Of a DNA stretch of 64,000 nucleotides, positions 61,066 to 64,000 are shown in pieces (position 1 is the first letter of the stretch; each line of letters begins with the position of its first letter). The notes beneath the pieces are model-generated. The model saw only the letters and a program-made list of their open reading frames with translations. It was not told the origin of the DNA and made no database searches. A program made the translations under genes and the position numbers. Source of the DNA: Thermoleophilia bacterium UBA6103 (GTDB lineage: Bacteria; Actinomycetota; Thermoleophilia; UBA2241); the NCBI GenBank assembly GCA_002423545.1, contig DIWP01000048.1:79976-143975 (forward strand), read 5' to 3'.

Positions 61066-62036
61066 AGAGCGTCGACCTCATCGGCTGCGGGGCGCTCAAC
61101 CTCGACCTCATCTATCGTCTCCCGGCCGGCTTCGCGCTCTGGGACAGGCTCCCGCCGCGCGGCGCCGAGACAAGCCTCGACGACGCCCAGCGGGCCGAGA
61201 TCGATGAAGCTCTGACCGAGCTGCAGCCGTTCCGCTCCGGCGGCGGTCAGGCCGCCAACGTCGTCTACGGCCTCTGTCGCCTCGGGCATAGCGCCGTCAT
61301 GATCGGCCGTGTCGGCGACGACGCCGAAGGCGAGCTGCTGCGCGACGAGCTGGGCCTGCAGGCGACCCAGCACGTCACGCGCGCCGGTCACAGCGGCCGT
61401 GTCTACGTGCTGCTCGACGAGGGCGGCGAGCGCCGCAACCTGGTCTGGCCGGGCACCAACGACGACTTCGGCCCGGCCGACCTGCCACGCAAGCTCCCGC
61501 GGGCACGCTTCGCCTACCTCACCTCGTTCGTCGGCGACGCGCCGCTGGAGGGCCAGTTGGCCCTGCTCGAACGGCTGCCGGCGACCACGGAGGTCGCGTT
61601 CGATCCCGGCGAGCTCTACGCCGGCAAGGGCGTCAAGCGGTTCATGCCGCTGCTGCAGCAGACCGCGTACCTGTTCGCCACCGAACAAGAGCTGGAGCTG
61701 CTCTGCGGCGTCCAGCTCGAGCGGGCCATCGAGTTCCTGGTGAACCTCGGCGTCGGGACGGTGGTCTGCAAGATGGGCGAGCGCGGCGCCCGGCTGGTCT
61801 CCCGGCACGGCGAGATCTACGTGCCGCCGTCGCCGGCCGCGGTGGTCGACGTCACCGGCGCCGGCGACCTGTTCGCCGCCGGGTTCATCGGCGCCCTGCT
61901 GGAAGACCTGCCGCTCGAGTCGGTCGGACGACTGGCCGCGTGGACGGCCTCACGCGGCATCGGCGGCCTCGGCCGCAGCGCCTACCCCGACGCCGCCGCC
62001 TGGCATGAGCAGGTGGAACTGGAGCGCTCGCTGTGA
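61062..62036 (+). CDS. PfkB-family carbohydrate kinase
   Basis: The 324-residue protein is a ribokinase/PfkB-family kinase. It has VDLIGCGALNLDLIYRLP, FRSGGGQAANVVYGLCRLG near the substrate site and the catalytic VDVTGAGDLFAAGF. The phosphorylated sugar or nucleoside is unknown. Because it lies between purM and purN, a nucleoside or ribose kinase is a reasonable guess. The GTG at 61062 overlaps the purM stop (GTGA). purN starts four bases before its stop. Confidence 0.88.
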   Translation: MKSVDLIGCGALNLDLIYRLPAGFALWDRLPPRGAETSLDDAQRAEIDEALTELQPFRSGGGQAANVVYGLCRLGHSAVMIGRVGDDAEGELLRDELGLQATQHVTRAGHSGRVYVLLDEGGERRNLVWPGTNDDFGPADLPRKLPRARFAYLTSFVGDAPLEGQLALLERLPATTEVAFDPGELYAGKGVKRFMPLLQQTAYLFATEQELELLCGVQLERAIEFLVNLGVGTVVCKMGERGARLVSRHGEIYVPPSPAAVVDVTGAGDLFAAGFIGALLEDLPLESVGRLAAWTASRGIGGLGRSAYPDAAAWHEQVELERSL

Positions 62037-62944
62037 GCAAGGAGCCCAAGCAGACGACCGGGTCGACGCCTGCACCGGCGTCCGGTGAGCATGCGCCCGG
62101 CACACACGCGCCGGCCGGACCGCCGCCGCGCATCGGCTGGCTGTCCAGCGGCCGCGACCCCGCGGCTCGCACCCTCCTGAGAGAGGTCATGGAGCGGGCC
62201 GCGCGCGATCAGCTGCCGCTCCACATCGCCCTCGTCTTCTGCGACCGGGAACGCGGGGAGTCGGCCGAGAGCGACGCCTTCCTCTCTCTCGCGGCTCACC
62301 TCGATCTACCGGTCGCGACACTCTCGTCGGCGGCGTCCTGGGAGGCCTTCCGGGCCGGCGCGCCACAGACCACCGACGTCGATCGGAACGCCTGGCGGGC
62401 CGCGTTCCATGAAGAGGCACTGCGTCTGCTCGAGCCCCATCAGCTCGACGTCCTCGTCCTGGCCGGCTACATGCTCATCGTCAGCCCGGCGATGTGCGCC
62501 CGTCATGCCATGCTCAATCTGCATCCGGCGCTGCCCGGCGGCCCCACCGGGAGCTGGCAGGAGGTCATCTGGGAGCTGCTGCGCCGCGGCGCCAAAGAGA
62601 CCGGCGCCATGATCCATCTGGTCACGCCCGATCTGGACCGCGGACCGGTGGTCTCGTTCGACCGCTTCCCGATACGGGGCGGGGCCTTCGATCCCCTCTG
62701 GGAGGCGTTCGGCAGCAAGGTGACTGCCAGAGGACTGGACACGATCATGCAAGAGGAGGGCGAGGCGGAGCCGTTGTTCGCCCTCATCCGCAGCACCGGC
62801 GAAGCTCGCGAGATACCGCTGCTCTACCGCACCGTGGCGCAGTTCGTCCTCGGCCGCCTGCGGGCCGCCCACGGGCATGTGCTGAGCTCCACCCCGCTCC
62901 CCATGGACCTGACCGCCGAGGTCGAACGGGAGGTCGGCACGTGA
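62033..62944 (+). CDS. purN: GAR formyltransferase PurN, divergent
   Basis: The 303-residue protein is PurN-like, longer than the usual 210. The formyltransferase core has IGWLSSGRDPAARTLL, VFCDRERGE and the catalytic block MLNLHPALPGGPTG. TGAMIHLVTPDLDRGPVVSF follows, with the Asp of the family's D-x-GP strand. It transfers formyl from N10-formyl-tetrahydrofolate to GAR. The C-terminal 80 residues are an extra helical part. The last codons form the first, degenerate unit of a tandem 32-bp repeat. Confidence 0.85.
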   Translation: MSKEPKQTTGSTPAPASGEHAPGTHAPAGPPPRIGWLSSGRDPAARTLLREVMERAARDQLPLHIALVFCDRERGESAESDAFLSLAAHLDLPVATLSSAASWEAFRAGAPQTTDVDRNAWRAAFHEEALRLLEPHQLDVLVLAGYMLIVSPAMCARHAMLNLHPALPGGPTGSWQEVIWELLRRGAKETGAMIHLVTPDLDRGPVVSFDRFPIRGGAFDPLWEAFGSKVTARGLDTIMQEEGEAEPLFALIRSTGEAREIPLLYRTVAQFVLGRLRAAHGHVLSSTPLPMDLTAEVEREVGT

Positions 62945-63098
62945 CCACCGTGCTCGACGGGAAGGTCGGCGCGTGATCACCGTGCTCGACGGGGAGTTCG
63001 GCGCGTGACCACCGTGCTCGACGGGAAGGTCGGCGCGTGAATACCGTGCTCGACGGGAAAGTCGGCGCGTGACCAACGCGGTCGAGAGAGATCGGCGC
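62909..63098 (+). repeat. Tandem 32-bp translation-coupling repeat
   Basis: Four well-matched 32-bp units start at 62941, 62973, 63005 and 63037. A degenerate one inside the purN end (62909-62940) precedes them, and a 30-bp one (63069-63098) opens the HAD gene. Consensus halves are GTGACCACCGTGCTCGAC and GGGAAGGTCGGCGC. Units one and three are identical; two and four differ at a few positions. There are no spacers, so it is not CRISPR-like. Confidence 0.93.
62941..63072 (+). other. Four chained 11-codon micro-ORFs
   Basis: Each repeat unit is a complete reading frame: 62941-62976, 62973-63008, 63005-63040 and 63037-63072. They encode VTTVLDGKVGA, VITVLDGEFGA, VTTVLDGKVGA and VNTVLDGKVGA (first residue read as Met if used). 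Each stop overlaps the next start as GTGA, and each unit has GGGAAGG-like bases about seven before the next GTG. The first overlaps the purN stop, and the last overlaps the HAD start. Whether the peptides are made is unknown. Confidence 0.5.
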
Positions 63099-64000
63099 GT
63101 GACCGCCGCCGAGTCACCGCGCATCCCGGCATCCGGCGACCCCGCACACCCTGCAGCCGACGCCCGCGAGCCCTACGACCGCGCAGCCGACGACCGCGCA
63201 GCCGCCGACCGCGCGCCCCGTCGCATCTACGTCACCGACTGCGAGGGCCCGCTCACCCGCAACGACAACGCGCAGGAGATCGCGACCGCCTTCCTGCCCC
63301 ACGGCGCCGAGCTGTTCGCCCGCCTCTCACGCTACGACGACCTGCTCGCCGACGTGCTGCATCGGCCCGGCTACAACGCCGGCGACACGCTGCGCCTGCT
63401 GCCGCCCTTCCTCAAGGCGTTCGCCGTGAGCGACGAGGACGTCGAGCTCTTCAGCGCCGAGGGCGTCCTGCTGGTCCCGGGGGTCGAGAAGGCCCTGCGC
63501 CGCGTGCGCGGGCTGCTCCCCGTCTTCGTCATCTCGACCTCCTACACCCCGTACATCCGCGCTCTCGCCGATCGGCTCGACCTGCCGCTCGAGCGCTGCC
63601 GCTGCACCGAGCTGAGCCTCGACGCCTGGACCATGGACGAGGAGGAGGCCGCCTGGCTGCGCGGGCTGGTGCCGCGGGTGCTGGCGCGCCCCGTCCTCGA
63701 GCTGCCCGACGGGGCGCGTTCGGCGGCCGACCTCGCCAAGGGCGACCGGCGGACCGTCGCCGAGCTCGACGAGCTCTTCTGGGGAAGCATGGCGGGGCGC
63801 GTCAGCGGCGAGATGGTGGCCGCCGTGCGGCCCGTCGGCGGCGGCATGAAGCTCGCCGCCCTCGAGGAGATCGCCGCCGCCGAAGGCGTGACCCTCTCCG
63901 CGGTGATGTACGTCGGCGACTCGATCACTGACGCCCCAGCGCTCGCCGCCGTGCGCGAGGCCGGCGGCGTGGCCCTCAGCTTCAACGGCAACGGCTACGC
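63069..64000 (+). CDS. HAD-superfamily phosphatase-like protein, cut by window end
   Basis: The frame runs open from GTG at 63069 (or the in-frame GTG at 63099) to the window end, about 310 codons. A disordered Ala/Asp/Arg-rich start of about 50 residues precedes a HAD-like core. Motif I reads VTDCEGPLTRNDNAQEI, with D-x-E where D-x-D is usual. Motif II-like VFVISTSYTPY, the Lys in GGGMKLAALEEIA and motif IV GDSITDAPAL follow. DCEGP-type HAD proteins are known in archaea (some named after energy-converting hydrogenase EhaR); that link is from memory. Its translation should depend on the repeat units upstream. Confidence 0.8.
   Translation, partial: MTNAVERDRRVTAAESPRIPASGDPAHPAADAREPYDRAADDRAAADRAPRRIYVTDCEGPLTRNDNAQEIATAFLPHGAELFARLSRYDDLLADVLHRPGYNAGDTLRLLPPFLKAFAVSDEDVELFSAEGVLLVPGVEKALRRVRGLLPVFVISTSYTPYIRALADRLDLPLERCRCTELSLDAWTMDEEEAAWLRGLVPRVLARPVLELPDGARSAADLAKGDRRTVAELDELFWGSMAGRVSGEMVAAVRPVGGGMKLAALEEIAAAEGVTLSAVMYVGDSITDAPALAAVREAGGVALSFNGNGY

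Noticed and set aside
62941..63072. CRISPR-like array
   Set aside because: The repeats are directly adjacent with no spacers, and each is a coding-type unit, so this is a tandem repeat, not CRISPR.
1..64000. tRNA or rRNA genes
   Set aside because: No cloverleaf with a GTTCGA-type arm and no rRNA-like conserved blocks were noticed; a covariance-model search would be needed to be sure.

Overview
This is a very G+C-rich bacterial chromosome segment with short intergenic gaps, strong GGAGG-type ribosome sites and many GTG starts and 4-base stop/start overlaps. The gene content fits a high-G+C actinobacterium-like lineage, perhaps an uncultivated anaerobic or facultative one. The pointers are MurT/GatD lipid II amidation, a short SufB/SufC (SMS-type) Fe-S pair with a rubredoxin, a complete arginine deiminase operon and a non-pyrrolysine MttB homologue. 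No rRNA, tRNA, CRISPR array or insertion sequence was seen.

Layout. 1-4.9 kb: an OB-fold-like small protein, a lipoprotein with five chagasin-like domains, and an OmpR-type response regulator with its histidine kinase. 4.97-10.9 kb: purD, purE, an MFS transporter, two RidA-family genes and purB. 11-16.2 kb: an arginine deiminase operon on the minus strand (YfcC-family carrier, ornithine carbamoyltransferase, carbamate kinase, arginine deiminase) with a truncated MFS-like fragment beyond its end. 16.6-20.4 kb: a zinc-ribbon membrane protein, a metallo-beta-lactamase-fold hydrolase, a 2TM protein, purC and a membrane-anchored protein. 20.3-23.6 kb: a Fur/Zur-type regulator and a zinc/manganese ABC transporter behind a strong promoter that overlaps a Fur-box-like site. 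23.9-28.8 kb: quinone oxidoreductase, DUF4342-like protein, SufB/SufC/rubredoxin and a fold-III PLP decarboxylase. 28.9-36.8 kb: a secreted subtilisin/P-domain protease, a YedY/sulfite-oxidase-type molybdoprotein and a nucleotide-sugar cluster. 36.9-46.9 kb: a GAF-PP2C phosphatase, a pilin-like membrane protein, then cell-wall genes (Ddl, a MurT-GatD fusion, a PBP4-type carboxypeptidase, L,D-transpeptidase) with LarB and a LysE exporter. 47-51.7 kb: a membrane protein, APC permease, MttB-family protein, LuxR regulator and SRPBCC protein. 52-64 kb: an S9 peptidase, then purS-purQ-purL-purF, a vapBC-like pair, purM, a PfkB kinase, purN and a HAD-family gene cut by the window end.

Together the window holds nearly the whole de novo purine pathway to IMP (purF, D, N, S/Q/L, M, E, C, B). 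purK and purH are not seen. The most unusual features are a tandem array of 32-bp units between purN and the HAD gene, each carrying its own start, stop and ribosome-site-like sequence; a PurM with 16 histidines in its first 38 residues; the single-chain MurT-GatD; and the five-domain chagasin-like lipoprotein.
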